Origin: Rhodothermales bacterium
Lineage (GTDB): Bacteria; Bacteroidota; Rhodothermia; Rhodothermales; Bin80
Reading direction: 5' to 3'
Length of the DNA stretch: 64,000 nt
Assembly: GCA_022821385.1 (NCBI GenBank)
Contig: JAJEDR010000031.1
Span: 1 to 64,000, forward strand
Shown here: in pieces, positions 8,339 through 18,534 of the stretch
How the letters are laid out: the number at the start of each line of letters is the position of its first letter
How positions within the stretch are numbered: position 1 is the stretch's first letter
Position numbers and translations under genes: made by a program
The notes under the pieces: generated by a model
Database searches by the model: none
Seen by the model: the letters and a program-made list of their open reading frames with translations, nothing else
Told to the model about the DNA's origin: nothing

Positions 8339-9325
8339 TCAGTTCAGGTTATTAGCTTGCATCCAACCGTCATTGTAAGTCTTGCTCATGTACTTTGTCC
8401 CCGAATCGGGTAGCAGAACCACCGCCAGCGCATCAGGAGCAAGTTCTTGACCGTGTTTTTCGAGCCATTCAAGTGCACCAGCTAATGCAAGGCCACTGGA
8501 TGATCCTACGAATATAGCCTCTTCTTTGACCAACCGCCGTGCCATATGCATGGCGTCTCTGTCACTCACGCGAATATAATCATCAATTAGGTCCATATGC
8601 ATGTTTCCGGCCAAATACTCTTTGCCCGCACCTTCGATCTGATGGCTGTAAACCTCATCAGGATCAATAATACCTTCATGAAAATACTTATAGTACGTAG
8701 ACCCGTAGGGATCAACACCAATTACACTGATCTTGGCATTTTGCTCCTTCAGGTATCTCGCACTCCCTGAGATTGTGCCGCCCGTGCTTGCTGTCGCAAA
8801 GAAGTGCGTAATCCGCCCTTGTGTCTGCTGCCAGATTTCCGGACCGGTGGTCTGGTAATGTGCATTCACGTTGGCCTCATTGAAATACTGGTTAAGATAA
8901 ATGCTACCCTGGATTTCTGTGGCAATCTTCTCGGCTACGCTGTAATAGGAGCGTGGATCATCGTGAGTGACGTCCGTTGGACAAATCACCAATTCCGCAC
9001 CGAAGGCCCTGAGAAGATCCCGTTTCTCCTGGCTGACCTTCTCCGTCAGTGCAAAAATACACCGATAGCCTCTCGCTCTCGCAGCCTGTGCAATGCCCAC
9101 ACCGGTATTCCCGCTTGTAGCCTCAATCAATGTGCCGTTCGGCTTCAATTGACCGGACTTCTCCGCTGCCAAAACCATTGAGACACCAATCCGATCCTTA
9201 ACTGATCCTCCCGGATTAAAGCACTCTAGCTTAACCAAAATCCTGCATGGCAGACCCTTCGCCATGTGATTCAGTTGGACAACTGGAGTGCTGCCGATTG
9301 TGTCCAAGATGTCTTTGTGCCACAT
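8339..9325 (-). CDS. PLP-dependent cystathionine beta-synthase/cysteine synthase-like enzyme
   Basis: A 328-residue fold-type II PLP enzyme. The PLP lysine lies in 'FNPGGSVKDRIG', the substrate loop is TSGNTG, the phosphate-binding loop is STGGTISG, and the C-terminal motif 'LLPDSGTKYMSKTYND' is nearer to cystathionine beta-synthases ('RNYMTKFLSDRWM' type) than to CysK. The C-terminal CBS regulatory domains found in eukaryotic CBS are absent. The likely reaction is beta-replacement on serine or O-acetylserine with homocysteine or sulfide. It is divergent from lon. CysK activity remains possible. Confidence 0.88.
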   Translation of the reverse strand: MWHKDILDTIGSTPVVQLNHMAKGLPCRILVKLECFNPGGSVKDRIGVSMVLAAEKSGQLKPNGTLIEATSGNTGVGIAQAARARGYRCIFALTEKVSQEKRDLLRAFGAELVICPTDVTHDDPRSYYSVAEKIATEIQGSIYLNQYFNEANVNAHYQTTGPEIWQQTQGRITHFFATASTGGTISGSARYLKEQNAKISVIGVDPYGSTYYKYFHEGIIDPDEVYSHQIEGAGKEYLAGNMHMDLIDDYIRVSDRDAMHMARRLVKEEAIFVGSSSGLALAGALEWLEKHGQELAPDALAVVLLPDSGTKYMSKTYNDGWMQANNLN

Positions 9326-9542
9326 TTTAGCTTCTTCTACTCGATATTGAACGTGAAACTAAAGCAAATGGTTACCAATCATGGCTAAAACGACATTTTG
9401 TCATCCAATATTCTGATTGGCGCAGTTTTTGACAATTCCTCTACTAAGCCTTCTTAAATTCCATCATGAATTACTGGTTTTGAATGCTATCCTCAGACAA
9501 TCCGACTGAATACTCATCTCTCACCAATCTCTGAGACTGAAA

Positions 9543-11939
9543 ATGAATGCGTCTGATCCGCAGGTACTGCCCATTCTGGTCCTCCGCAATACGGTCCTCT
9601 TCCCGGGAGCCATACTGCCGATCACGGTGGGGCGCAATGCTTCGCTGCAACTGATACGTAATACTGTCAACCAGAACAACCTCTTTGGGGTGATCTCTCA
9701 GCGAGAACAGGAAATTGACGACCCAGAGGCCGAAGATCTATATAGCGTAGGCACTGTCGCTACAATTCTGAAGATGACCAAGATGCCGGATGGTGGAAAA
9801 AATATAATTATTCAGGGGGAAACCCAGTTCAGAGTTGAAGAATTCACGCAATCAAGGCCCTACTTCAAGGCACAGATCGAAACCCTTGAGGAATATGAAG
9901 ATCTGCCAGATGATGTCGAAAAAAAAGCCTTAAAGCATTCAATAACAAATTTGGCCATTGACATCGTAGACCTCTCACCAAACCTCCCAAATGAGGCGGC
10001 TGACGCCATACAAAAAATCAAGTCTCTCACATTGCTGATCAACCTTATCGCCTCGCAGCTGCAAATCAGCGTTCAGGAGAAACAGTCGCTTCTGGAGACT
10101 ACGTCATTAAAAGATCGAGCAGAACTGTTGATCAAGCACCTGAACAAAGAAATCGAGGTTCTGAAAGTTTCGAAGAAAATCCGTGCGCGTATGAGTGATG
10201 ATGTGGATAAGCAGCAACGGGAGTTTCTTCTCAGGCAGAAAATGAAGGCTATCCAGGATGAGTTGGGAGAGGGATCAAGCGATAATGAGCATGCTGAGCT
10301 GCACGAGCGGGCCAAGGAAAAACAACTTCCTGAGCATGTCATGAGTGCGTTCGAGAAGGAGATGAAAAAGCTTGAACGTTCAAACCCCGTCATGCCTGAT
10401 TATGCAGTTACACGTAACTACGTAGACTGGATCCTCGACCTGCCCTGGACTGAATACACTGAGGATCAACTGGATATCGCGCACGCTGAGCAGGTTCTCG
10501 AGGAAGATCATCACGGATTGGAAAAAGTCAAGCAGCGCATACTGGAGCACTTGGCCGTGCTCAAGCTCAAGGGAGATATGAAGGCTCCTATTCTGTGCTT
10601 CCACGGCCCTCCTGGAGTTGGTAAAACCAGTCTTGGCAGAAGCATTGCCCGTGCGATGGGGCGTAAGTTCATCCGAGTCAGCCTCGGGGGAGTCCACGAT
10701 GAAGCGGAAATACGCGGTCACCGACGCACATACATTGGTGCATTGCCCGGCCGCATACTACAGGGACTTAAAAAAGCTGGCTCTGCCAATCCAGTGTTCA
10801 TGCTGGATGAAATTGACAAAATTGGTAACATTCATAGAGGGGATCCCTCCAGTGCTCTACTAGAGGTGCTTGACCCGGAGCAGAACAACGCCTTCAATGA
10901 TCACTACCTAGAGCTGGATTACGACTTGTCTAACGTACTGTTTATCACGACTGCGAATTCGCTGCATACAATTCCTGCGCCGCTTAGAGATCGCACGGAA
11001 ACCATCGAGATATCTGGATATACGCAAGAGGAAAAACTAGCTATCGCTCAAGGGTACCTCGTCCCGCGCCAGATTGAGCGTAACGGCCTTGACGAGACGC
11101 AGTTCACACTTGATGAAGCAGCATTAAACTATATCATCGACGGATATACCCGTGAATCCGGAGTCCGAAACCTTGAGCGCACGATTGGGAGCGTGGCACG
11201 TGGTGTTGCAAAAAGAATAGCAGCCGAAGAAATCACTGAGTCGACGGTATCAAAGGATGATGTCGAGACGTATCTGGGGGCACGTAAGTTCTTCAGCGAA
11301 ATAGCTGAACGAACCGAAGTCCCTGGTGTCGCCACCGGACTTGCGTGGACACCTACAGGCGGCGATATCCTGTTTGTAGAGGCCTCTGTCTCCCGTGGTA
11401 GCGGTGAACTTATTCTAACCGGTAGCCTGGGAGACATTATGCAGGAGTCCGCCAAAGCTGCTCTCAGTTACATCAAGGCACGTGCTGATGAACTGGAAAT
11501 CCCACAGCATGCCTTCAAGCATTACGATGTACATGTACATGTTCCCGCTGGTGCCGTCTCAAAAGACGGCCCCAGTGCCGGTGTTGCGTTACTCTCAGCG
11601 CTCGTATCAATCTATTCGCAGCGGAAAGTGCAACACGATCTGGCAATGACCGGTGAAATCACTCTTCGCGGCCTCGTATTACCCGTTGGGGGCATCAAGG
11701 AAAAGGTTCTAGCCGCTAGACGAGCGGGGATCAAACATGTCCTCCTGCCGTCCAAGAATGAGAAAGACATAAAGGAGATCAAACCCGAAACGCTGGAGGG
11801 GCTGAACGTCCACTATGTCCGACGTATGAGTCAGGTACTTGACATGACGCTGGACACAACCGCAATCAGACATCCCGGAGAATTCTTCACAGCACCTGCA
11901 CCGAGTAATGGTGCGCACCAGGGGACATCCCCCTCCTAG
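9543..11939 (+). CDS. lon: ATP-dependent protease Lon
   Basis: A full-length 798-residue LonA. The N-terminal substrate-binding domain opens with '[19 protein letters not shown]'. A long coiled-coil region follows (about residues 190-300), then the AAA+ module with Walker [10 protein letters not shown] and '[11 protein letters not shown]', and the C-terminal protease domain with the serine in [10 protein letters not shown] and the lysine in [10 protein letters not shown]. It degrades misfolded and regulatory proteins in the cytoplasm. It is divergent from the CBS-like gene, and a TTGACA lies about 115 bases upstream. Its stop overlaps that of a small minus-strand gene through the shared palindrome CTAG (11936-11939). 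Confidence 0.97.
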   Translation: MNASDPQVLPILVLRNTVLFPGAILPITVGRNASLQLIRNTVNQNNLFGVISQREQEIDDPEAEDLYSVGTVATILKMTKMPDGGKNIIIQGETQFRVEEFTQSRPYFKAQIETLEEYEDLPDDVEKKALKHSITNLAIDIVDLSPNLPNEAADAIQKIKSLTLLINLIASQLQISVQEKQSLLETTSLKDRAELLIKHLNKEIEVLKVSKKIRARMSDDVDKQQREFLLRQKMKAIQDELGEGSSDNEHAELHERAKEKQLPEHVMSAFEKEMKKLERSNPVMPDYAVTRNYVDWILDLPWTEYTEDQLDIAHAEQVLEEDHHGLEKVKQRILEHLAVLKLKGDMKAPILCFHGPPGVGKTSLGRSIARAMGRKFIRVSLGGVHDEAEIRGHRRTYIGALPGRILQGLKKAGSANPVFMLDEIDKIGNIHRGDPSSALLEVLDPEQNNAFNDHYLELDYDLSNVLFITTANSLHTIPAPLRDRTETIEISGYTQEEKLAIAQGYLVPRQIERNGLDETQFTLDEAALNYIIDGYTRESGVRNLERTIGSVARGVAKRIAAEEITESTVSKDDVETYLGARKFFSEIAERTEVPGVATGLAWTPTGGDILFVEASVSRGSGELILTGSLGDIMQESAKAALSYIKARADELEIPQHAFKHYDVHVHVPAGAVSKDGPSAGVALLSALVSIYSQRKVQHDLAMTGEITLRGLVLPVGGIKEKVLAARRAGIKHVLLPSKNEKDIKEIKPETLEGLNVHYVRRMSQVLDMTLDTTAIRHPGEFFTAPAPSNGAHQGTSPS

Positions 11940-12166
11940 GTTGCCTCGGCCTCAGCAGAATCTTTTTCGTCGGCGGATGATTCTGGTGTGCTGAAAATCT
12001 CAGAACACTCTTCCGAGACGTAATCAACAAAGGTGCTTATGGCTTCGACGGTTGTGTTCAGGGTTTGCGTGGCTATGAACTCGACCTTTTGATCCAGTCC
12101 AAGCTGTCCAAAAACACGCTTGGCCTCAGCAAACGTGTCACGGTTATCTTCCTGTTGCGTGCTCAT
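11936..12166 (-). CDS. Small acidic protein of unknown function
   Basis: A 76-residue acidic protein with no signal peptide or transmembrane segment. The N-terminal half looks helical ('AKRVFGQLGLDQKVEFIATQ') and the C-terminus is a disordered E/D/S/A tail. I do not recognise a family. It fits neatly between lon and rsgA, starting 76 bases before rsgA on the opposite strand, and shares the CTAG stop palindrome with lon. The plausible start and compact placement favour a real gene. Confidence 0.6.
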   Translation of the reverse strand: MSTQQEDNRDTFAEAKRVFGQLGLDQKVEFIATQTLNTTVEAISTFVDYVSEECSEIFSTPESSADEKDSAEAEAT

Positions 12167-12242
12167 TTTCGGTGCGCCTTAAGTAAATTACCCATGTCCC
12201 TGTAATACGTGTACGCGGACGCTCTGTTGCGATCAACCATTA

Positions 12243-13184
12243 ATGCTCATGCACACCGGCACAGTGGTTCGTTCCACCGGAACCTGGATTGATGTCTCGG
12301 TCGAGGGGAAAATGATCCCTTCGCGCATTCGCGGTCGAATGCGTCTGGATCACGAAGACAGTACGCAGCCGATCGCCGTAGGCGATCGCGTCGGTCTCGT
12401 GATTCAGAATGACAACACCGGATTAATCACCCAGGTCCATCAGCGATTTAACTGTCTACAGCGCCGGGCTGCGGGACGCAAAGTACGGAAGCGTCAAATT
12501 CTTGTGGCAAATGTTGACTTTATATGGATTGTTCAGGCAACTCGGCAGCCGGCACTGAACTGGAGACTGGTTGACCGCCTGCTGATTGCCTGTGAAACTC
12601 AGGACATTCCTGCAGGGCTGGTGATTAATAAAATGGATCTGGCTTCACCAGATCTCTCAATATCAGTCGGAGAGCTCGGTGAGTATTACCGGAAGTTGGG
12701 TTACCCAGTCGTGCTGACCAGTGTGAAGGAGCCGGTCAACCTAGAGACATTGTGCAATCTGTTTTCCGACAAGATTAATGTGCTTTTAGGTCCCTCAGGA
12801 GTTGGCAAATCTTCGCTTCTTAATGCCATTGACCCCGAGATAAATATTCCTACAAAATCTATCAGCGACAAAACAAGTAAGGGACGCCATACCACAGCGC
12901 ATACCGAACTGCATTCACTGATCACTGGCGGCAGTGTTATGGATACGCCGGGCATACGCGAATTTGGTCTTCTGGATATCAAACCGTGGGAACTTGCGCA
13001 TCACTTCCCGGAATTCAGGCCACATCTCACAAGATGCCGTTTCCCCGCCTGCACACACGATCACGAACCGAACTGTGCCGTGAAGCGTGCACATATGATG
13101 GAGAGAATCAGCGACGAACGCTATGAAAGCTATCTCAATATCCTTTATACCTTACGTCTTGGCGATGCAGATATAGGACGCTGA
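12243..13184 (+). CDS. rsgA: Ribosome small-subunit-dependent GTPase A
   Basis: A 313-residue circularly permuted GTPase. An N-terminal OB fold is followed by the GTPase motifs in permuted order: G4 NKMDL, G1 GPSGVGKSS, G3 DTPG. The C-terminal zinc-binding segment is 'CRFPACTHDHEPNC'. RsgA matures the 30S subunit using GTP. All key residues are intact. The TGA stop overlaps the ATG of the following FG-GAP gene by one base (TGATG), which suggests translational coupling. Confidence 0.96.
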   Translation: MLMHTGTVVRSTGTWIDVSVEGKMIPSRIRGRMRLDHEDSTQPIAVGDRVGLVIQNDNTGLITQVHQRFNCLQRRAAGRKVRKRQILVANVDFIWIVQATRQPALNWRLVDRLLIACETQDIPAGLVINKMDLASPDLSISVGELGEYYRKLGYPVVLTSVKEPVNLETLCNLFSDKINVLLGPSGVGKSSLLNAIDPEINIPTKSISDKTSKGRHTTAHTELHSLITGGSVMDTPGIREFGLLDIKPWELAHHFPEFRPHLTRCRFPACTHDHEPNCAVKRAHMMERISDERYESYLNILYTLRLGDADIGR

Positions 13185-14530
13185 TGCTCAGATCTATTGG
13201 ACTGGCTGCACTTGGTTTAATCATTCTGGAGTGCTCTTGTATTGCCGCACAGTACCGTATTGAAGCTCTGACGCCAGCATTCGGATATTCAATAGCTGCA
13301 GGCGATTCAACTCTGGTGATTGGCGATCCTAGTGCGGCGGATGGAAGCGGCATGATCTGGACCTACCGTCAAATACCACAGGGAGGATGGACGCCAGCAC
13401 TGACGCTAGAGGGCACCCCAAAGGACAGCTTAGGCTACAGCTTGGCCGCGGATGGCCATTTATTGGTCGCTGGTGCCCCTGGAAACCGTAGAGCCTACTT
13501 TTACGATCTTCGCGATAACCAGCTTCCTCAACCCCTGAGTTTCGTTACGCAGGATACAGATGGCTATGGACGAGCAGTGGCCATGCACGATATTTTCGTG
13601 GCTGTCGGCAGCCCAGCAGATCAATTTGGGCGCGGGCGTATCGACCTTTATATACAGTCCCCACAGAATGAATGGGACTGGATGCAGACCCTTCGCGGAG
13701 AGTCCGGCGGTGAAGCCTTTGGACATGCGCTTGCCATGGATTCGGAAATCTTGTTGGTCGGCGCGCCTCAGGCCTACGAGCCACGTGGGGAAAGAGCCGG
13801 CCTTGCCTACATCTACGAAAGAGCCTCTGGCTCAGAATGGCGACTCCAAGCAGAACTTCGTGGCGGTTCTGCCGGATATGAGCATGCGTTCGGCACGAGT
13901 GTTGCCTTGGGAACATACAACCAATACATACGCGCGGTCGTAGGCGCACCCGGTGCCTCGCTTGTCTACATCTATACTCTAGGGGTGCCTGATTGGGAAC
14001 AGACCTACTCGTTCACGCCTGTTCCACCAGTACCATCAACAAAAGCGGGCACCAGCATCGCATTGGCTGAAGATCATGTCATTATAGGAGCCCCATCAAG
14101 CTCATCTGCACAAAATGGTTTCGTATGGGTCCTGCGTCTTGACGAGTTCGGGGCAGGTTCGCACCGCGTGAATATCCAGGGTGGTGCCACATTCGGCCAT
14201 GCTATTGTGGCTTGGAAAGATCAATATGCGATTACGGAACCCGGTGTCGCGATGCACATTTTCGCAAAAAACAGCGTACTCTCCCGCAAAGAAACCCCTG
14301 AACTTATCAAATTGGAAGCGTACCCTAACCCGTTCACCGAATCCATAACCATCACTCTCTCGAGCAACGCACCTGATCAGCTGTTCATCACTGACATCTA
14401 CGGACGTCTGATCACCTCCATTGCGAGAAAGGGGCAGAACCACATTCACTGGTACCCACACGCATTGGCTGCGGGAATATATATAGTTTCAGCCGGGACG
14501 ATCTCTAAACCGATCATCCGGTTGCCCTGA
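13184..14530 (+). CDS. Secreted FG-GAP repeat protein with C-terminal sorting-type domain
   Basis: A 448-residue exported protein. A signal peptide (about residues 1-22, ending CSCIAAQ) is followed by repeated blades of the type 'GYSIAAGDSTLVIGDPSA', 'YGRAVAMHDIFVAVGSPAD' and 'FGHALAMDSEILLVGAPQA', which are FG-GAP/integrin-alpha-like propeller repeats. The last 80 residues start 'LEAYPNPFTESITITL' and end '...AAGIYIVSAGTISKPIIRLP', the form of a type IX secretion sorting domain. It is probably surface-attached or secreted. It starts inside the rsgA stop codon (TGATG), an unexpected pairing with a ribosome-maturation gene. It ends 9 bp before the convergent alr stop. Confidence 0.82.
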   Translation: MLRSIGLAALGLIILECSCIAAQYRIEALTPAFGYSIAAGDSTLVIGDPSAADGSGMIWTYRQIPQGGWTPALTLEGTPKDSLGYSLAADGHLLVAGAPGNRRAYFYDLRDNQLPQPLSFVTQDTDGYGRAVAMHDIFVAVGSPADQFGRGRIDLYIQSPQNEWDWMQTLRGESGGEAFGHALAMDSEILLVGAPQAYEPRGERAGLAYIYERASGSEWRLQAELRGGSAGYEHAFGTSVALGTYNQYIRAVVGAPGASLVYIYTLGVPDWEQTYSFTPVPPVPSTKAGTSIALAEDHVIIGAPSSSSAQNGFVWVLRLDEFGAGSHRVNIQGGATFGHAIVAWKDQYAITEPGVAMHIFAKNSVLSRKETPELIKLEAYPNPFTESITITLSSNAPDQLFITDIYGRLITSIARKGQNHIHWYPHALAAGIYIVSAGTISKPIIRLP

Positions 14531-14539
14531 CACAAGCGA

Positions 14540-15688
14540 TCACTTTACAATTACCCGCCGAAGAAGCGGCGAGATCCCTGAAAGGATCACATGCGGTGTT
14601 GTGTCACATATGCCGGCAATTTTACTGACCGAATTAACCGCTCCTGGATCTGATGCTATGATTTCGACTACCTGACCGGGTTTTGCATCTAGTGCCTGCG
14701 CTATACTGATCATGGTTGCATTCATACTTACACGGCCAACGATCGGACAAACTGCACCTTCAATCCTGAATGCCCCCTTATTCGACAGACGATGGTCTAC
14801 GCAGGCGTTATATCCTGTTGGTATCAAAGCCAGTGTAGTGACCTCAGAAGCTTGCCAGGTGAGTCCATAGCCGACCCTCTCTCCCGGATCAATCGTCCTT
14901 AAACTTCGCAGGTGTGATTGGACGGACAAAGCTGGTCTAAGAGACAGACTACGAGATGGATGGGTGTCAAATCCGTACAAACCGAGTCCCACCCTTGCCA
15001 CATTACCAACTGCCCCCTGCGTCCACGCGGTTCCGGCGGTATTGGCGATATGTAAATGCTGCACACGATCGCGATGTGGTTCAACCTGCCTGTTCCATCT
15101 TGAAAGTTGTGTCCTGGTAAAGTCAGTATTGCTGCCCGAGGCATCCGCGAAATGAGAGCAGATGCCCTCCAACTCCAAACTAGGTGCACTGGCAACTAGG
15201 TGCAATGCCTCATTAAACTCTGAAGGTGCAACGCCGTGACGATGTAGTCCGGTATCAACTTTAAGGTGCAACCTGCATTGGGATTGGCGATGGGTTGCCA
15301 GTTCTCTGAGTTGCCCTAAATCTCCCACCATGAAGGCAACATCACGCAACCGGCTGCTCAGGATATTTTCCGAGGGTGTGAATCCCATAACCAGGAGAGG
15401 CGTACGGATGCCCTCATTCCGCAGAATCAATGCTTCATGGTACCCGTCTACCACAAAGAACGGGCATTCCGCCGGATCAAGTACTCGGGCTACATGAACT
15501 AACCCGTGACCATAGGCATTGCTTTTCAGAACAGGGGCTACGGCTGCGTTTCCACATATTCCCTGGAATACTTTCAAGTTGTACTCCAAGGCCGATCGGC
15601 TCACATTGACCTGAACTTGACGCTGATACGTGTATCGCCGAGCTCTCAGCCTCCTGAATACTCCACGCATCAATAAACGGGGCTTCAT
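14540..15688 (-). CDS. alr: Alanine racemase
   Basis: A 382-residue fold-type III PLP racemase counted from the ATG at 15688, which overlaps the topA stop by one base (TGATG on the minus strand). The PLP lysine is in 'VLKSNAYGHG' near residue 58, the TIM-barrel motif is 'LHLKVDTGLHRHG', and the catalytic tyrosine is in 'RVGYGLTW' of the C-terminal domain. Two usually conserved acidic positions differ: the GYADG-type motif reads GYNACVDHR, and 'VSMD' reads VSMN. The enzyme makes D-alanine for peptidoglycan. Its activity is likely but substrate preference might be shifted. Confidence 0.88.
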   Translation of the reverse strand: MKPRLLMRGVFRRLRARRYTYQRQVQVNVSRSALEYNLKVFQGICGNAAVAPVLKSNAYGHGLVHVARVLDPAECPFFVVDGYHEALILRNEGIRTPLLVMGFTPSENILSSRLRDVAFMVGDLGQLRELATHRQSQCRLHLKVDTGLHRHGVAPSEFNEALHLVASAPSLELEGICSHFADASGSNTDFTRTQLSRWNRQVEPHRDRVQHLHIANTAGTAWTQGAVGNVARVGLGLYGFDTHPSRSLSLRPALSVQSHLRSLRTIDPGERVGYGLTWQASEVTTLALIPTGYNACVDHRLSNKGAFRIEGAVCPIVGRVSMNATMISIAQALDAKPGQVVEIIASDPGAVNSVSKIAGICDTTPHVILSGISPLLRRVIVK

Positions 15689-18084
15689 CAAGCCTTTTTT
15701 CTACGCCCTCTTAACCTGCGCGGTTGGGTAGCTTTCTCATTAAGAAGCTTAATGGCTTCTTCCAGTGTCACGTGCTCCAAATCACGCTGACCTTTGATCG
15801 AAGCGTTCAGTTTTCCGCGCTTAACAAATGGGCCGTACCGTCCATTATCAAAGTACACCATCTCCCCGGAATCAGGATCTTTGCCCAACTTAATTGGAAA
15901 CCTCAGGAGGTCCAGGGCAAGCTCCAGGTCTACATCTTCCGCTTGAACGTGCTTGGGGATTGATTTTCTCTGTGGCTTGGTTTTGGAGCCCTCAGGTTCC
16001 GAGATTTCCAGATAGGCACCATATTTGCCATTCTTAAGCAGTATGGGTCTTCCACTTTCAGGATGAACGCCCAATTTCTCAGCAGGTGTTTGCGTAGCAG
16101 TTAGAAGCGATAGCAATTGCTCCTCGTCCAGATCTGCAGGCAATAAATTGTCGGGAATCCCACTGCGGATTTCCCGCCCACCCACAGTAGCCTGTACATA
16201 GGGCCCATAGCGTCCAACACGGACAACACATTGACTCCACTTGGGAGAGGTGATTGTAGATATCTCACGGGCGTCTGCCTGATCCAGGGCGTTTTCTACA
16301 AGCTTCTGAATTCCCTCCTCTCCCTGATCAATTGAGTAGAGAAATGCCTGCCCATCCTCCTTGCCTTGCGCAATCTCGTCGAGGCGTTTCTCCATTTGAG
16401 CAGTGAAGCCTATATCTACAAAGGAATCAAATCGTTCCTCCATCAATGCAGTCGTAGCAAATGCACGGAGGGTCGGACCAAGTGTCCTGCCGGATAAAAT
16501 TGCGCTCCCTCTGTCTTGAATTGTACTGATAATCGTTGCGTACGTACTCGGCCGGCCAATACCTTTCTCTTCTAATTTCTTGATCAGGGATGCTTCTGTG
16601 TAACGGGCAGGGGGCTTGGTTTCGTGGCATTTCGATTCAATATTGAGGCATCTCAAAGGCTGTTGTTCACGAAGTGCGGGGAGGCGTTGGGCTGCATCCT
16701 TCTTCGTAGCCTCGGGATCATCGGTGCCCTCGGCATAAACCTGCAGAAACCCCTTGAATAATACCTCACTTCCCGTAGCCCGAAAATGTACCGGCTCTGA
16801 GTCGGATAGGGTTGCAGTGGAGATTACACGCGTATCTCGAATCCTGGCATCCACCATTTGACTTGCAACAGTGCGTTTCCATATGAGGTCGTACAGCTTG
16901 TATTCATCTCCGCTCAACCTCAGCTCGGCAGCGGTTTTCATATCTCGGCCAGCAGGCCGGATTGCTTCGTGAGCTTCCTGAGCATTGCTCACCTTGCTTT
17001 TGTATCTACGTACGTGGCTGCTAAGATTTTCTGCACCATACCTACGCTGAATAACATGTCGAACACCCTGTAATGCTTCCTTTGAAAGCGTGACCGAGTC
17101 TGTCCGCATGTAGGTGATGAATCCTCGTTCATATAGTTTTTGCGCCACCCTCATTGTTTTTCTTGCTACCCATCTGAGCTTACGGCTCGCTTCCTGCTGT
17201 AGTGAGGAAGTGATGAAGGGAGCCGCAGGTTTCCGTGAACGTTCTTTGTACTCAACACTTGAAACACTCCAGTAAGCCGATGGCAAGCGGGCAACCAAGT
17301 GCTCACCCTGTTGCTTGCTCAACAACAGTATCCCCGAATCCTTCAATGACTCTTTGAGCCGGCCGGTGTTATCGTCAAAATCACGTCCAATTGCCAGTCG
17401 GCGTTCACCAAGATGTGTCATGGTTGCAGTGAACTCACCTGTATTGGCCTGTAGCGTCGCCGCTAGATCCCAATACTGGGCTGGAATGAATGCCATGCGT
17501 TCCTTCTCTCGCAGGACCAACAGCCGAACAGCTACACTCTGAACGCGCCCTGCACTCGTTCCACGGCCAATCTTACGCCATAAAACCGGGGAGATCTTGT
17601 AACCCACCAGACGATCAAGTACTCTTCTTGACTCTTGAGCTTCTACCAGGTCCAGGTCCATTGCCCGGGTGTTTTCGAGCGCTCTGTGGATTGCCTCTTT
17701 GGTAATTTCGTGAAATACCATTCGGTGAACAGGCACTTTGGGCTTCAAGACCTCTACCAGATGCCAGCCAATGGCCTCACCTTCACGATCTTCGTCCGTT
17801 GCAATCAGGAGTTTATCTGCACGAGCGAGTGCATCCTTAAGCTCCTTGACGACCTTGCGTTTATCTGGCGGAATGATATAAAACGGTTTAAACTTACCGT
17901 CTTCAAGCCGCACAGCAATGGATGCCCAAGGCTCTTTCTTATATTTGGCCGGAACTTGTCTTATTCCATTGGGCAAATCCCGGACATGCCCCAGACTGGC
18001 CATAATCCTGTATTTGGAAGACGGTAGAAACCGTCCAATCGTTCTAGCCTTGGTGGGAGACTCAACAATTACCAGACTGGACAT
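15688..18084 (-). CDS. topA: DNA topoisomerase I
   Basis: A 798-residue type IA topoisomerase. The Toprim domain has 'SLVIVESPTKARTIGRFL' and 'DEDREGEAIGWH'. The catalytic tyrosine lies in 'GFITYMRTDSV' near residue 325. The C-terminus carries tandem repeats of the 'RYGPYVQ' / 'KYGAYLEI' / 'RYGPFVKRG' type and ends in a basic tail instead of four-cysteine zinc fingers. It relaxes negative supercoils behind RNA polymerase and forks. It is the first gene of a topA-alr pair joined by overlapping stop and start codons. Confidence 0.96.
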   Translation of the reverse strand: MSSLVIVESPTKARTIGRFLPSSKYRIMASLGHVRDLPNGIRQVPAKYKKEPWASIAVRLEDGKFKPFYIIPPDKRKVVKELKDALARADKLLIATDEDREGEAIGWHLVEVLKPKVPVHRMVFHEITKEAIHRALENTRAMDLDLVEAQESRRVLDRLVGYKISPVLWRKIGRGTSAGRVQSVAVRLLVLREKERMAFIPAQYWDLAATLQANTGEFTATMTHLGERRLAIGRDFDDNTGRLKESLKDSGILLLSKQQGEHLVARLPSAYWSVSSVEYKERSRKPAAPFITSSLQQEASRKLRWVARKTMRVAQKLYERGFITYMRTDSVTLSKEALQGVRHVIQRRYGAENLSSHVRRYKSKVSNAQEAHEAIRPAGRDMKTAAELRLSGDEYKLYDLIWKRTVASQMVDARIRDTRVISTATLSDSEPVHFRATGSEVLFKGFLQVYAEGTDDPEATKKDAAQRLPALREQQPLRCLNIESKCHETKPPARYTEASLIKKLEEKGIGRPSTYATIISTIQDRGSAILSGRTLGPTLRAFATTALMEERFDSFVDIGFTAQMEKRLDEIAQGKEDGQAFLYSIDQGEEGIQKLVENALDQADAREISTITSPKWSQCVVRVGRYGPYVQATVGGREIRSGIPDNLLPADLDEEQLLSLLTATQTPAEKLGVHPESGRPILLKNGKYGAYLEISEPEGSKTKPQRKSIPKHVQAEDVDLELALDLLRFPIKLGKDPDSGEMVYFDNGRYGPFVKRGKLNASIKGQRDLEHVTLEEAIKLLNEKATQPRRLRGRRKKA

Positions 18085-18534
18085 TGGTTAAGACTTTATT
18101 TGCGGCGCAGTTCACGCGCGGAAGCAAGCAACGTTCCAATGATAAACTACGAAGATTAGATAACCGGACAGAAACCTGCGTAACTAATCCAGCTTTCAAG
18201 CAATTATTGGGGCCAGTGTTGTTCCTGCTAAGATATAGGATAATTCCTGCCTGACTACAGCATGTGTACACCAGCCGCTACTTTTATGGAATGATTGAAT
18301 TTCGATTTCACCAACGACGCACATTCTGAAGATAGTTTAGCTTGAGATTACCAGAAACAATTCGCAGTTTGATGACTAGGCAGGCCAATCTGGTGTAGTA
18401 ATACCTCGTTTCTTATATCCCCAAAAAGCCCCACATCATAGAGAGATATCATATCCAGGAAAAACCGGCAAAGGAGTTTGTCCACAATTAAAAAATGAAG
18501 CCGACGACCGTTAAATGATGAGACTGGTTTCGTA
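18085..18534. other. Intergenic region between topA and the group II intron
   Basis: A 450-bp AT-richer stretch. It contains the topA upstream region and the 3' exon flank of the group II intron. A minus-strand frame (down to 18348) starts inside intron domain VI and runs across the splice site; it has no recognisable domain and is not called. I see no RNA gene here. Confidence 0.4.
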
